Source of the DNA: Heliocidaris erythrogramma
Taxonomy: Eukaryota > Echinodermata > Echinoidea > Camarodonta > Echinometridae
Direction: 5' to 3'
Assembly: GCA_025617745.1 (NCBI GenBank)
Contig: CM046858.1
Location: 51,157,925 to 51,221,924, forward strand
DNA: 64,000 bases
In this document: one piece after another, positions 36,771 through 48,195 of the stretch
How the letters are laid out: every line of letters begins with the position of its first letter
How positions within the stretch are numbered: the first letter of the stretch is position 1
Position numbers and translations under genes: made by a program
The notes under the pieces: generated by a model
Database searches by the model: none
Told to the model about the DNA's origin: nothing
What the model saw: only the letters and a program-made list of their open reading frames with translations

Positions 36771-37488
36771 AAAAGCTAATGACCAGAAGGGCGTTTAACA
36801 TTGAGTTAAAGCCCTTCTGACTCGCATCAACGAGGGAATAGAAGTAGTTTGATTAATTCCACTGTCACATAACCCAGTTTCGTGGAGATTGAGGGGTTCC
36901 CTTACCCTACAAGCCATATGCTTGAAACATATATTTTCTTCAGTGTAGGCGGGCTTTATAATTTGATGTGGTCTGGTCTTATGTCACTCTGTATTACAAG
37001 CCTGAAAAAATGAATGAAAATTTATTGAAATCAGCAGTGCTGCTATGCTGAACCGTTTGGAGAGGATGCTTGAGAATATCAAAATGATTTTATATAACAA
37101 TGTGGCATCAAAGCAGATCAGCTTGATTTAAAGAGTTCTGACTTGTATTCACATTCGGTCTACTAGTATATGTATGAAAGCGAATCACTTTCAACAAGGT
37201 ATGACAAGGCACGCATCATCATCATACCAACAAAAGACATTTATCTCTGAACACGGATGGACCTATGGACCTCTGTACAAATCCATTCAGCCCACGCAGT
37301 TCATACTAGCAGAAGTGATGTAAGAAGTAATGCCTTTCAAAATCTCAGTCTCCAATGGCGGTTGTACGACTACGACATATGCTCCGTCGGCGATTGCTCC
37401 ACGGTCATTTAGTACCCTAAAAGAATTCTTAACTTCAGCCCTGGAACAAAAACTACACCTAACTATAACCCTAAACCTAACCTGAAAC

Positions 37489-37628
37489 CTGGGGAGCGTT
37501 TCATCAAGTGTATTGTCAGTGATTTTTACCGACAAATTTGCTCTCATCCAATCAGATGCAAGGATTTCAGTAGATTGTAACAGTTGTCGGTAAAAATTAC
37601 TGACAAAACACTTGATGAAACGCTCCCA
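37489..37628. mobile_element. palindromic MITE family P, copy 3
   Basis: It runs from CTGGGGAGCGTTTCATCAAG at 37489 to GATGAAACGCTCCCA near 37628, about 140 bp with both arms and the CCAATCAGATGCAAGG core (inverted relative to copy 1). Short CCCTAAACCTAAC-type direct repeats lie on both sides (37469-37485 and 37634-37654). Confidence 0.8.
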
Positions 37629-38138
37629 CAATATCAACCCTAAACCTAACCCTATATATTTGACGAAATAAAGCCCGGAGCAATAATTGTCGCCGGAGTA
37701 TTATTTCGGAGCACCCTGATGTGGGACCAACTGATATGTTTCTTGGATTCTAGGACAGCTGCCCTCTGAACGATTACACCCTATGATAGTTATCTCAGCT
37801 AGAATAACTCTAACCATATCCTTACCATGAGTACCCTATACTTCTATAGTCCTACCATGAAGCTTCATGGTCCTACACGAGCCCCTGCTCGTACCTCTCT
37901 TGCAGACGATTTTTTAAAAAATGCCCTAGGGAAGGTTTGTCTGGAAGGTATAGCTGTCCGAGGAGGTCCAGGGGTGTAGGTCATTGTCCAGACCTGATTT
38001 CAGCCCAATAAAATCAGAGCTTTTTACAATCAATCGTCAAGATAAAGAGAGGGCGCAGACATTAATTTTGGAGTCGGCTGCCAGCAAAGAGTAGAATCTC
38101 CTACACTCTTCTTCATGGATTGACAACCAACATCCCGT

Positions 38139-38411
38139 AGGGGCGTCGCCAGAAAACTTCGAGGGAGTGGGAGGGCTTCGAAACAAATTTGCCTCACGAT
38201 TGCCAATGATTTCCCAACAAGCAAGGGGGAAATGGTTCATAAATTTCCAAATATGCAAACAAGGATAAAGAGGTAGTAAGGCTTTCAAAATTTGCTTACG
38301 GTGGTATTAAAATGATGGTTAAAAAAAGGAAGAAATCTGCCTGTGGAAAATTCTGAATGGAGTTGACACCCCCCCCCCCCCCCTACTCCCCTTCTCGCTG
38401 GCGACGCCCCT
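38139..38411. mobile_element. 273-bp element with perfect 14-bp terminal inverted repeats
   Basis: AGGGGCGTCGCCAG at 38139-38152 and CTGGCGACGCCCCT at 38398-38411 are exact reverse complements. The ends resemble the GGCGT(A/C)GCCAG termini common in hAT-type MITEs. A C15 run (38369-38383) lies near the right end. No target duplication was recognised and no transposase is encoded. Confidence 0.6.
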
Positions 38412-41400
38412 GCACCCACGTTGAAGTGCAGGATCCTTGAAAAGCCAGACCCTCCCGCCTAGGGATTCTCAGAAGCAATCCCTTCATTATGACCGGGATC
38501 ATACTGTCACTGTCAAGCTCAGGTCTTCAAAAGACGGTCCTTCGACCCGGAGCTATTCCTGGAATGAAAATGACTGATAAACCATTCTGCCTGATGCTAT
38601 TCACCATGTCTAAACGATTAGTCTTCAAAACCAATGGCGTACAAACTGTCTGTTTCAGCATGGAACATTTTGGCGCATTAATGAAGATTATGATGGCTTC
38701 ATGTACAGTGCTGGTATCCTCTGCTGGGCATTCATGAGTATAAAACTTTAGAATTTATCCCACGTAAGATGAATATCACCACCCCCCCATAAAAAGAAAG
38801 AAAGAAAGAAAAGAAGGCTGGATTGACGCTACGCCACTGGTACTGACCTCAGTTTTCCCCCCCCCCCCCTTGTTACTTTGTATACCTGTATTTTCATCAA
38901 ATCTGTTTCTTTCAAAGAGTGTACAGAGTTCAATTACATGTATAATTATAGTCATGGATGATGGGACAACAAATGAAATCTTTCTACGGTTTAATAATTA
39001 TGGATATAGAATAAACAGAAGAGAGGACCTTTCAAGTTCACGAAGCACGCTACCGGTGTCATTCATCTGTTACGAGATGGGTGCAGTGAACTAGTGGTGT
39101 TGTTTTTATATCAAAAGGTAATTCTGAAATGACAAAAATACATAATTCATACAGAAACTTAATATCTGAATAAAAGTTTCTTAGTATATTATTCACTTTT
39201 ATTCTATTTTCTTCAAAAACTTCTCTGGATAGCGGTCCTTATGAATAAGTGGTCCTTATGAATAGCGGTCCCTATGACTAGCGAGGTTACCCCGCCAGTG
39301 AATCTTAATGCAATACAATAATTCAATACAATGATCAACAATGACAGTTTCACTCAAAATACACTTCCATAGCCTGCAGTCAATACGTGACACATGGCAA
39401 TCACTTATTCTTGACAGCGAAAGCAACTTTTAAAAGTCACATTCCCCTTCAAATTTTGTCAAATGTTGTCAAAACCACAAAATGATATTACCGTCCTCCC
39501 ACAATATACTGAAGAACTAATTAACATTTTCATAAACTACCTCATAATCTTTATACAATGTGGAACCACAGGCTTATTCTCAATAAGGTGAAGCTCCCTC
39601 TCCCCTCTATTTGAATTCCCAGGAGAACTAATACAATCGCAACATCTCATGGACTATAATTATGCCCTCGTCTGGGTAGGATTCCTCCCACCCCCTCCTG
39701 TTTACCGATATCTGAATTCCTGGATACGCCACTGAGGGGGCACTTTCAGAAGGTCATCTTGCATAGGGGCCTATGTATAGTGATCACCCCCCCCCCCCCC
39801 CCTGTCTTTTCATAAAAACAGGTGATACTAACATGTCGCAAATATATAATCTTTAATGGGAGGAAAATTTACTGCCAAAATAATTCCGTTATCTGCTCCA
39901 AGTTTTGCAGATTGGTAACCACAGCAAGTCTGTCATCAAGTGAAAATAATAATCTCTGTTCTTTTTTTTCCATTTCCATTTCCCCATTTCATTTTCCTCT
40001 CGCAAACTAATAGATTCCTCTGTGATAGGGTTAACCACAAGTAGTTTTCATAATGTTCCACGTCATGAAATGGTTAATTGCCTTGCCATAACTCCTTTTG
40101 TCTCTACTCTCATTTCGTCTTCTATTATCCAAATAGTCTATTATCATTTTTTGCCTACACTCTTTGGAAGGTTAGCCGACTTTGCAATGGAGCAAATTGT
40201 AAACTATCAAGGAAATCGTCTATATATATGCAAATGAGCATTTTCATTGATTTTTGTTTGTATTTGATTTTGTATTGATTGTATTTAGGTCTAAACTAGA
40301 ATAATGCCTAAAAAGTTACTGTTTGCATAAAAACTATTAATGTAATTCACAAGACTATCATCAAACATCAAACTCAGCAGTTACCATAATCAAATCTATA
40401 ATTTGATGATCCTTCGTAATTATTAATTCTCCTGTTCCCTTAAAAGTAAAAAATATTATTAAAAAAAAGAAAGATTCGACCATTTTTTTAAATGTGAGCT
40501 CAGTTTACCTTTCTTCTCAGCAATTCTATATTCAATTTTCTGTTTCATTTTTACAAAGGAAATAAAACTCTGAATATCTAGTTGAACCTCTTGAAATTTA
40601 CAGCGAATAATAGTTTTAGTTGTTTATTAGGAGCCTCACCCTGATAATGCTAGAGGTAAAAATCCTGGTTTTGATTAGGGTGAGGATTCTCTCTTTACGA
40701 GTGAGGCATTGTCTTGTCTTGTGTTTGCGTCTTGTCTTGTCTTGTCTTGTTATGTTGTCCTGTACGATTTGTTTTGTGTTTTTACCATGTTAGTTTGATA
40801 TTGTAAATATTTAGTTTTGTGTAGATGAGTTTTCAATAAAAACAATAATACAAAAAAAGAAAGATTCTTAGGAGGAAAATGACACAATGCGATCGCTTGT
40901 TTGCCAAGTCATATTTTTAGTTCGTTTTTCATATGTTGAATGTTGACACAATTTTCTCTCTCTCTCTCTCTCTTTTCAGGTACTTTTGAACCTTTACCTG
41001 GCATACTTAACCTTTGACATAATGTGACACAATAATACGACTATTGGGTTTTCTTTTCACGCCTCGGGAAAGGGTCTATATATGGATGTGGCGTGAGAGT
41101 GAAGAGGGCAAAGACCAGATGATGAACTAGGGAAGAGGGAGAAAGGGAGACAGATGTAAAGAGAGAGGGGGAGGTGTGTGTGTTTGTGTGTGTGTTTGCG
41201 TGTGTGGGGGTGTGTGTGTGTGTGTGAGGGAGGGAGAGAGAGAGAGAGACTTAAAGGGAGAGGGGGGGAGAAAGGATGTGTGTTTTGTTTTTTATACTTT
41301 TTTCAAACAGGGGTCTCTGAAATACAAGCCATGCTTACTTAATAGATCCTTCACTTATGTTTTCCTTTACAATTACAATGTTTACATCATATCAATTATC

Positions 41401-43262
41401 ACTTCATCAGTGTAAACCATAGTCAAGTCCAATGAATGATGTTCCGTTATATCTATGTTTCAATTCATATATGTGTTATGTTCCTATTCTTCATTTCCAT
41501 AAATTGTAAAAGATATATATGTTTGTGGAAATCAATAAAAACTGTGAAAACTTTGAAACTTTGTATGTGTGTGAGAGTGAGGGGAACAGGGTGGGGCAAG
41601 AGAAAGAGAGAAAGAGAGAAGTGTGCGACTGAGGGTGTGAGGGGGAGGGGGGGGGGAGAGATATGGGACTGGGAGGTTATAACTTATTACAGAGAGGAAG
41701 TTGAGAAAAAAAAACCCGAAGAAGACGAAAGAGGGACACAAGTAGGGTGCATTAAACCATGGACCTATAGAGAGTAGGTCCATGATTTGCCATGTCGAGA
41801 AAAAGTAGAGGCGTGGTATAGAAAGAGAGAGAGAGGGAGGGGAGGGAGGGGGCGAGGTGGGCGACAGACAGCGACAGAGAGTGAAAGAGATGAGGAGAAG
41901 ATGGATCAGGAAATCCAAGACTAAAATCTGATAGAATTGGCATAGCAGTGAATTCAAATAGTATGCAATGTCATGTATATAAATAATGGAGTTTATTTAA
42001 TTTAGAGAGGGGTGAGAGAGATGGGGAAGAAAGGAGGAAGGGCTTTGGCTGATGCAGAGAAAGTGAATGAGGTGCATGAACTCTCGGAGAACTTCTAAGC
42101 ACCCCCCCCCCCCCCCCCATTCCCCGCCCATCGGCAATAATTCTTTGTATAGCTTATCCCTATTTCATACCTTACATCATACGAACTAAAATAAACTGGA
42201 AACAATAACACGTCGACCTATGCCCATTGTTTGACCTACAATGGATTTCCATGGGCACAAATTGTTGCCGAATAATTCGTCACGGATTGGGGATTAAGAG
42301 CTCACAATTTTCCACGCCTTCCTTATTTCGGGAATGACATTTTAGGCAGTCATGCTTTTTTTTTCAATCTTTTATGTTTTGCAAATAAACCGTGACTGGA
42401 AAACCACGAGCACACTTCCGCAAGAAAATGCGAATTATAAACAACAGGGATTTCAATGAAGAGAAGAAGTAAGTGAGTACAGTGACATAATAATACTGAT
42501 ATTTCATTCCACAATTTGGAAAATAAATGCAAGGAGGTGATCAATATAAGGTGAAAATGATAATATCTTAGTTTTATGCCTCTCTTGCAATGCTTACCTT
42601 TGTTATCCAAATTATCCGTGAAAACATTCCGAAACTTGTATTTCAGTATGTAATTAAAGTAACAAATCTGAATACATAATATACATGTACATGCTGTAAG
42701 TTCCGTAAGTTTATCTTAGCACTACTATGAATGCATTGTTTTAACTAGTTTAAACCATCACCATATAAATCTCTCGTCGTTCCAATTACGGAATATCATT
42801 ATGAATATATATATATTTTGACTGTTGTATTATATTGCGATAAACTCTGTAAAGATGTCGCCCCTATGCAGAAATAAATAGCCCCTACATCAATATTTGA
42901 GCCGGCTTCTCCAGCCCCCCCCCCCCCCAATTTGTGCCAGTTTCACTGCTGATATGTGTGCACCTACTAATTAATTTACTTGGAGTGATCTCATCCTTAA
43001 TTTTAATTAATAAAGGTTCAATTAAAATGAAAGGAGTCATAATCATAACCATTTATCATCTGAATGAGTGCTTGAGTCATACTGTGTCGAAGCAAAATGA
43101 TAAGTTATCCAATATATGTCTTGTTCTAAACCTGTACGTACTTTGTTTTCCCAACTTTTTATGCATTCGATGATGGGCCGCTAAATAATTCAGTTGCTCT
43201 TTACGACCTTAATCACATTGATTTGTTTCAATTGTGCTAACTGGATTATAAACGTAAATTTC

Positions 43263-43264
<2 letters not shown>
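38412..43264. other. non-coding with simple repeats
   Basis: C runs at 39787-39802 and 42102-42118, (CTTGT)n at about 40712-40750, GT and GA tracts at 41175-41250 and 41580-41890. Two AATAAAAAC sites (about 40838 and 41531) resemble retroelement or mRNA ends, but no coding sequence precedes them that I can identify. Confidence 0.4.
41758..41784. repeat. 10-bp perfect inverted repeat with 7-nt loop
   Basis: CATGGACCTA and TAGGTCCATG around TAGAGAG. A related TAGAGTAGGTCCATG string occurs at about 57521. Function unknown. Confidence 0.6.

Positions 43265-43303
<39 letters not shown>
43265..43303. repeat. T39 homopolymer upstream of the Frizzled promoter
   Basis: A run of about 39 thymines ending in TTTAGCTGG, roughly 350 bp upstream of the CCAAT boxes. 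It could be a nucleosome-depleting tract or a retroposon poly-A in reverse. Confidence 0.85.
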
Positions 43304-43305
<2 letters not shown>

Positions 43306-43651
43306 CTGGCCATTTTCAGTTTTGTCTTTTCTGGTCACAGTGGGTTGCATCTTCTGTCACGGGCATCAGAGCGCTACGAAAAGTGATTAGTCTATACACA
43401 AAGACCTTATTTTCTACTCTTGGATATTGAACGTTGTTCAGGTCTTCTAATTATGGAATTAATTATATTCTAGTTTTTAGACAATATTTTCGAAGTATAT
43501 ATATGTCATGTTTTATATGATTTTAAGATTGAAAAATAAATTCTAAATGGCAACGTTGTCATTCTAATGTTTCTACCTTTACCATAAAACTTAACTGTGT
43601 CTGTATTGACAGAGAATACGAGGACTGGGGACCATGGGGTAAGCGCTTCGA

Positions 43652-43715
43652 CCAATCACAACGCGTTGCTGTGAAGTGCCAATCACGGATTAGTCGGTCA
43701 GTGTGTAGTGGGCGG
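43652..43715 (+). promoter_or_regulatory. candidate fzd4 core promoter: two CCAAT boxes and a GC box
   Basis: CCAAT occurs at 43652-43656 and 43679-43683, each followed by CAC or CA as in strong NF-Y sites, and a GC box GGGCGG lies at 43710-43715. The three motifs fall within 64 bp, 1.6 kb upstream of the Frizzled start, where local sequence becomes richer in CpG than the AT-rich flanks. No TATA box was noticed just downstream, so a TATA-less promoter with initiation around 43.72-43.85 kb is my inference. No transcript data support it. Confidence 0.45.
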
Positions 43716-43719
43716 AGCT

Positions 43720-45274
43720 TCACGCCACAAGCAAAACAATGAGCGGTGATCGTCTGCTAGCTGTAACGTGCAGTATTTGATGCGATTTGACGCCGATACA
43801 GTTGGAAAGCCTGACAAATGTAGAAAGGCACTTTACTACGAAATTGCCTCTATTGTCAAGCAGAGTTTTGAAGACCAAAGTAATTTGCTGGATGGTTTCT
43901 AAACGAGTTTCCCCCTGATGTACACTTGGGAGGGAGAGAAACAGACATCTAGTTATTACTCGAGGAGAATTATCACAGAAAATCTGCAAGAGGCAATTTG
44001 TGATTCTGTATTCCCCAGCGCGGTTCGGATGAAGCAATTTTTGCTGTGCTGTGGCATTCCAAAAGGTGCCTATCCTTGAGATATATCCAGCCGGACCGTT
44101 GCCCGTGTGTGTCGAGCTAACAAAGCTGGAAAAGGAGAGAAAAGGGAAGGGATTTAGTGATTCGTGATATGCACCACATGTTGTGTCAATATTCGTTGAT
44201 TACACTGGAGAATCTCTGGCGACAAGATTATGCGAAAAGTGCAAGAGCAAATGTTGTCTTCCTTGCTCTTTTCTCCTCGCCTCTAATAACATTATCACAC
44301 ACTTCAAATCCTGTTTAGCGCACACGGACCGACCTGCCGTGTGTTTACGCTCTGATGAGGAGTATGGTAGCGGATTATTAATAAAGCATAGCAGGTTCTC
44401 TTTACGTGTTTTAGATGGATTAATAATAACTTCTGGTCGATAAAAGCTAACACAACTTCATCGCTTATCGTTCGCTCTGTTGATACTCTGTTCTGCGAAT
44501 GTGTTTTGGGGACAAAAGCGTTTTGGACTGAGGGTTTTAGCAAGGATCAAAGGTCCACACGTGCAGGCATTGTGTCCTCCTTTACCTCTGGCATAAGCCA
44601 AGCACCGATTACTCTTTCTTGAACATCTGTGGTTGGCAGACCAACTCCTCTCATCTCGCTGATGATCAGAATACAAACCCTGTGATTAGATCCGTAAATT
44701 GATTTTGCTGTGTGCTTTACGCCGATTACTGTGGATTTTATGGGCGTGAAACGTGTGATTGGAGAGCCTTAGAGCCCGAAAGACGCGGTGATTATCGGGG
44801 GATTGTGAGCGGGAGCCGAGCTTCACTCAGCGGAGGACTAGCCGTCTGGAAACCCAGTAGGATTACCGTCGGAATATAGTGTTTTTTGTGCACGAGTTCA
44901 CCCTCATCCCTTTATCACCTGTTCTTCTGTGAGCTGAGCATGGCCTAAATCCGACAGCAATGTGGAGTTAATTACGTGATGTAGCCTTCATGAGCCGCGC
45001 CTCTCAGCCGCAGCTGAAACCATAAGAAAAACACCGACCAAGAAGAAGAGAGAGAATTCCGCTCCAGGGTGACGTTCCTCTCTCTCTCTCTCTCTCGGAA
45101 CTACCTCTCCTCGTAAAAACTTCAGGGATTCATTCCTCTTTCATGTGTCTTTGCGCGCAATGGATGCATACCGCAAACTCTCTGGCTGACAATCAGTTTT
45201 TAAATCAATGATACCCAGCGTAATCAGGTAATATATTAGTGAGAATCATTTTACTCCACCATCTTCCTTTTCAG
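43720..45274 (+). other. probable fzd4 5' leader or first intron region, with splice acceptor at 45274
   Basis: This stretch between the candidate promoter and the Frizzled frame has no convincing protein frame of its own and several ATGs. It ends in a pyrimidine-rich run closing with TTCCTTTTCAG at 45264-45274, a good 3' splice-site consensus. The Frizzled coding exon is therefore probably joined to an upstream non-coding exon. A CAG|GTAATA donor-like site at 45225-45232 would leave an intron of only 47 bp, so the true donor is probably farther upstream. The (CT)n run at 45078-45095 may also affect leader structure. Confidence 0.4.
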
Positions 45275-45324
45275 TGTGGAAAGTGGACGATTTTCTTCGT
45301 GAACTCATCCTAAGATCTTTAGCC

Positions 45325-47070
45325 ATGATCATGGGGAGGACTGAAATTAAGAACATACATTGTGCATCTGGAGGTCAGTGTGAGGGTCATAAACATTGTT
45401 TCAATCATCATCCAAAATGTTGGAGGGACACCAAGAGATGTGGAGGAGCATTATTACACACATGTGTGCTGATGATGATGGTGATGGTCCTGTTACCAAC
45501 CAGTGGTTTAGCCCAACCAATCCCAGATGTGGACTTTGACGAGTTTGACCCACAAACTGCTCAATGTGAACCCATCACCATCAAACTCTGCCAAGGAGTG
45601 GGTTACAACATGACCCGTATGCCCAACCTTGTCGGTCATGAGCTCCAGCAAGATGCTGAACTTCAACTCCAAACTTTTACCCCTCTCATCCAGTACGGAT
45701 GCTCCCCGTACCTGCGTTTCTTTCTCTGTTCAGTCTACGCCCCATACTGCACTGATAAAATTGATGTTCCTATTAGCGTTTGTCGACCCTTGTGTGAACG
45801 CGTCCGAGCGAGCTGCAACCCCGTTCTAAGCAAGTTCGGTTTCAAGTGGGCTGAAGCCTTGAATTGTTCGCAGTTTCTTGAGAGAAGTGATGGAAATGAT
45901 ATTTGTATGGGACCACCACCAGGAGAGGGTGACACCAACGGCATCGGCAACGCTGACGGCGACGTCGTGACGGCGATCGCGCCGCTGGAGCCAGGCGAAC
46001 CAGATTGTCAGCATCACCGTGAACCTCAGAAGTGGCATTACGTGAAACGTTACGAAAAATGTGCGTTACTTTGTGACGCTGATTTTCTTTTTAGCAAGAG
46101 CGAGAAACGTTTCACGGAAATATGGATGGCCATCTGGGCCGGACTATGTTTCTTGACGACCGCCATGACGGTGCTGACCTTTGCCATTGACACGGTGCGC
46201 TTCAGGTACCCTGAACGACCGATCATATTTTTGTCAATATGTTACAATATTTTCAGCATAGCCTATATTGTCCGGCTGATCGCCGGTCGTGCCGTCATAG
46301 CCTGTGATGACGACGGCATTGCTGAGTTCTTGATTCAAGAGGGATTGGAGAACACCGGCTGCGCCGTGACGTTTCTTATCCTGTATTTCTTCGGGATGGC
46401 CAGCTCCATCTGGTGGGTGATCCTGGCCTTCACGTGGTTCCTAGCTGCAGGACTCAAGTGGGGTCACGAGGCTATCCAAATGAACAGCAGTTACTTTCAC
46501 GTCGCTGCATGGGGCATCCCCTTCGTCAAAACTGTCATTATCCTGGTCATGCGCGTGGTCGACGCAGACGAACTCACCGGTATGTGTTTCGTTGGTAATT
46601 CAAGCCTGGAGGCTCTTACAGGCTTCGTCATCGCGCCGTTGTTCACCTACCTCGCCGTGGGGACTCTCTTCCTCCTCGGCGGATTCATTTCGTTGTTCAA
46701 AATCCGATCCGTCATGAAAAACGACGGAACTAAGACTGATAAGCTAGAGCGTCTCATGGTTAAAATAGGACTGTTCTCTGTGCTCTATACTGTTCCCGCG
46801 ACTATCGTGGTAGCATGTTTCTTTTATGAACATTCAAATAGGGTTGTGTGGATGGACGGAGAAGCATCACCAAACATTGAGGTGTTTATGCTGAAAATTT
46901 TCATGTCATTGGTAGTCGGTATAACGAGCGGAATGTGGATAATGTCGGCGAAAACGATGCGATCATGGAGGCGATTCTTAGAAAGAATGGCTCCTGCTCT
47001 TGTGTGTTGTGCGCCGCTGGGTGACGAGAAGAACGACCGTCACAGAAACGGTGACGAAACGGCGGTATAG
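45325..47070 (+). CDS. fzd4: Frizzled-4-like Wnt receptor, intact single coding exon
   Basis: A seven-pass plasma-membrane receptor for Wnt ligands that signals through Dishevelled. The frame gives 581 residues from the first ATG. A hydrophobic signal segment lies at about 43-63, ending TSGLA before QP. The Frizzled cysteine-rich domain follows with all ten cysteines (81, 89, 126, 135, 142, 153, 157, 164, 181, 194) and N-glycosylation sites at N95 and N180. Membrane spans lie near 266-288, 299-319, 346-367, 389-409, 430-454, 479-501 and 520-540. The Dishevelled-binding KTxxxW motif reads KTMRSW at 543-548, and the protein ends ETAV, a class I PDZ ligand. [10 protein letters not shown] in the CRD, the VKR-C-C linker, DADELTG and the ETAV tail favour Fz4 over Fz9/10; the orthology is recalled, not computed. 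Human FZD4 has 537 residues and ends ETVV. The extra length is mostly N-terminal, before the signal segment. The ATG at 45331 has the better Kozak context (A at -3, G at +4) and would give 579 residues. An in-frame TAA at 45229-45231 bounds the frame upstream. No frameshift is seen. Confidence 0.95.
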   Translation: MIMGRTEIKNIHCASGGQCEGHKHCFNHHPKCWRDTKRCGGALLHTCVLMMMVMVLLPTSGLAQPIPDVDFDEFDPQTAQCEPITIKLCQGVGYNMTRMPNLVGHELQQDAELQLQTFTPLIQYGCSPYLRFFLCSVYAPYCTDKIDVPISVCRPLCERVRASCNPVLSKFGFKWAEALNCSQFLERSDGNDICMGPPPGEGDTNGIGNADGDVVTAIAPLEPGEPDCQHHREPQKWHYVKRYEKCALLCDADFLFSKSEKRFTEIWMAIWAGLCFLTTAMTVLTFAIDTVRFRYPERPIIFLSICYNIFSIAYIVRLIAGRAVIACDDDGIAEFLIQEGLENTGCAVTFLILYFFGMASSIWWVILAFTWFLAAGLKWGHEAIQMNSSYFHVAAWGIPFVKTVIILVMRVVDADELTGMCFVGNSSLEALTGFVIAPLFTYLAVGTLFLLGGFISLFKIRSVMKNDGTKTDKLERLMVKIGLFSVLYTVPATIVVACFFYEHSNRVVWMDGEASPNIEVFMLKIFMSLVVGITSGMWIMSAKTMRSWRRFLERMAPALVCCAPLGDEKNDRHRNGDETAV

Positions 47071-48195
47071 TCAAAGCTTGTGACCTCGTCACGCCACTTT
47101 TGAACACACTTCGAAATATGTTTTTCAGATTCTTTATCGATATAATGTGTAAAGTTCTGTATAATACTGTATGCATTTCTGTATTTCAACATTAAGAAGT
47201 GAATTTTATATATCAATGACGAAACCAGAAATGTGGACGCTTGAAAATGTTACTGGTGTATTTTTTTTTAATCTTTGCTCAGCAACTCCAAAGATGTCTT
47301 TTGAGATTTGATTATTTTAATGTGAGATTAATATGATAATAAGAACAGAGTATTTCATTTTCATGGGACTTATCGGAGTGATTGGACATCAAATTGTTTA
47401 ATTAGTATTATAATTTTTAGAAACAACATTATTGTTGTTCGTTATTCGTTTCACTGTACTTTTTGCCTATTATTAACCTTCCTTGCAAACTAAAAAGAAG
47501 TTTTTACCAATGTAGGTATAATTACAGAGGAAAGTAAATGCTTTAAAGCATGAACTAAAGTGTTATGTTCGTTCAGTGTCTGATTATGTGAATGAATACA
47601 TGTAGTATAACTATAAAGAGTACATTGATGGAAGATGATAAAAGTATGTGACTGAAATTGTCTTCCTTTATTTTAAAATTTCATCGACAACATAGATGAA
47701 GAAAGCCAAACTTATCACAGACAATCTTTTAAAACTCCATACGAAAAAGGCAGAAATGTCAAAATGTTAATCGAGAAGTTTATTGAGAATATCATTATCA
47801 AGCAGCTATAACTAGATGGAATAGGCACGATTGTGTCTCGTCCGAAATATCAGGCGATATCACAACTCATCTTTTATATATTTAAAAATGTTTTATCTAT
47901 CGCAAGATGATAATGTTTCTAAAAGATGAGCTATATCCCGTCAGATTTGGCGTACAAGATCGTGTCGTAAAATTCGTCATAGAAAGGTTTTCTGACTTCT
48001 AGAAAAAACTAGAGATGCAAAGGAAAGCAAACTGCAGTTTGTGTGGCAATCTGCTTATGAAAGTGTTGTAAAAAAAGTTGTGTGAAGAGACAACTTGGTG
48101 ACCTTGTCAAAGAGGTGGCGATGCATTTTCACCGTCGACAAAATAGAGGAATATTGTGTGGGTTGATTGTCCTCTTGTGATGAAAGAAAATTAAA
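47071..48195 (+). other. probable fzd4 3' untranslated region
   Basis: AT-rich sequence after the TAG stop, free of recognisable transposons and without a credible frame. The first polyadenylation-like hexamer I noticed is ATTAAA at 48190-48195; I saw no AATAAA between the stop and that point. The end is therefore a guess and a longer 3' UTR is possible. Confidence 0.3.

Larger units (their letters stand above)
31293..37488. other. non-coding with simple repeats
   Basis: Holds the TTC/ATT array, the 200-bp duplication, C19 (33143-33161), C20 and AATA arrays. Two diverged blocks sharing TGTCTCAC(A/G)GGTTAC at about 35612 and 35736 form another old duplication. No gene supported. Confidence 0.45.

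Noticed and set aside
37460-37660. CCCTAAACCTAAC strings as telomeric remnants
   Set aside because: Only a few irregular units on each side of a MITE; too few and too variable to call a telomere array.
41436-41957. 113- and 141-codon frames on opposite strands
   Set aside because: Overlap each other over GA-rich sequence with no recognisable domain.
44183-44676. Frames in the Frizzled leader region
   Set aside because: Short, on both strands, no similarity; more likely untranslated leader or intron.
45274-45324. Non-ATG upstream start giving a 598-residue Frizzled
   Set aside because: The first codon there is GTG, and the position coincides with a splice-acceptor AG; the first ATG in frame is at 45325.
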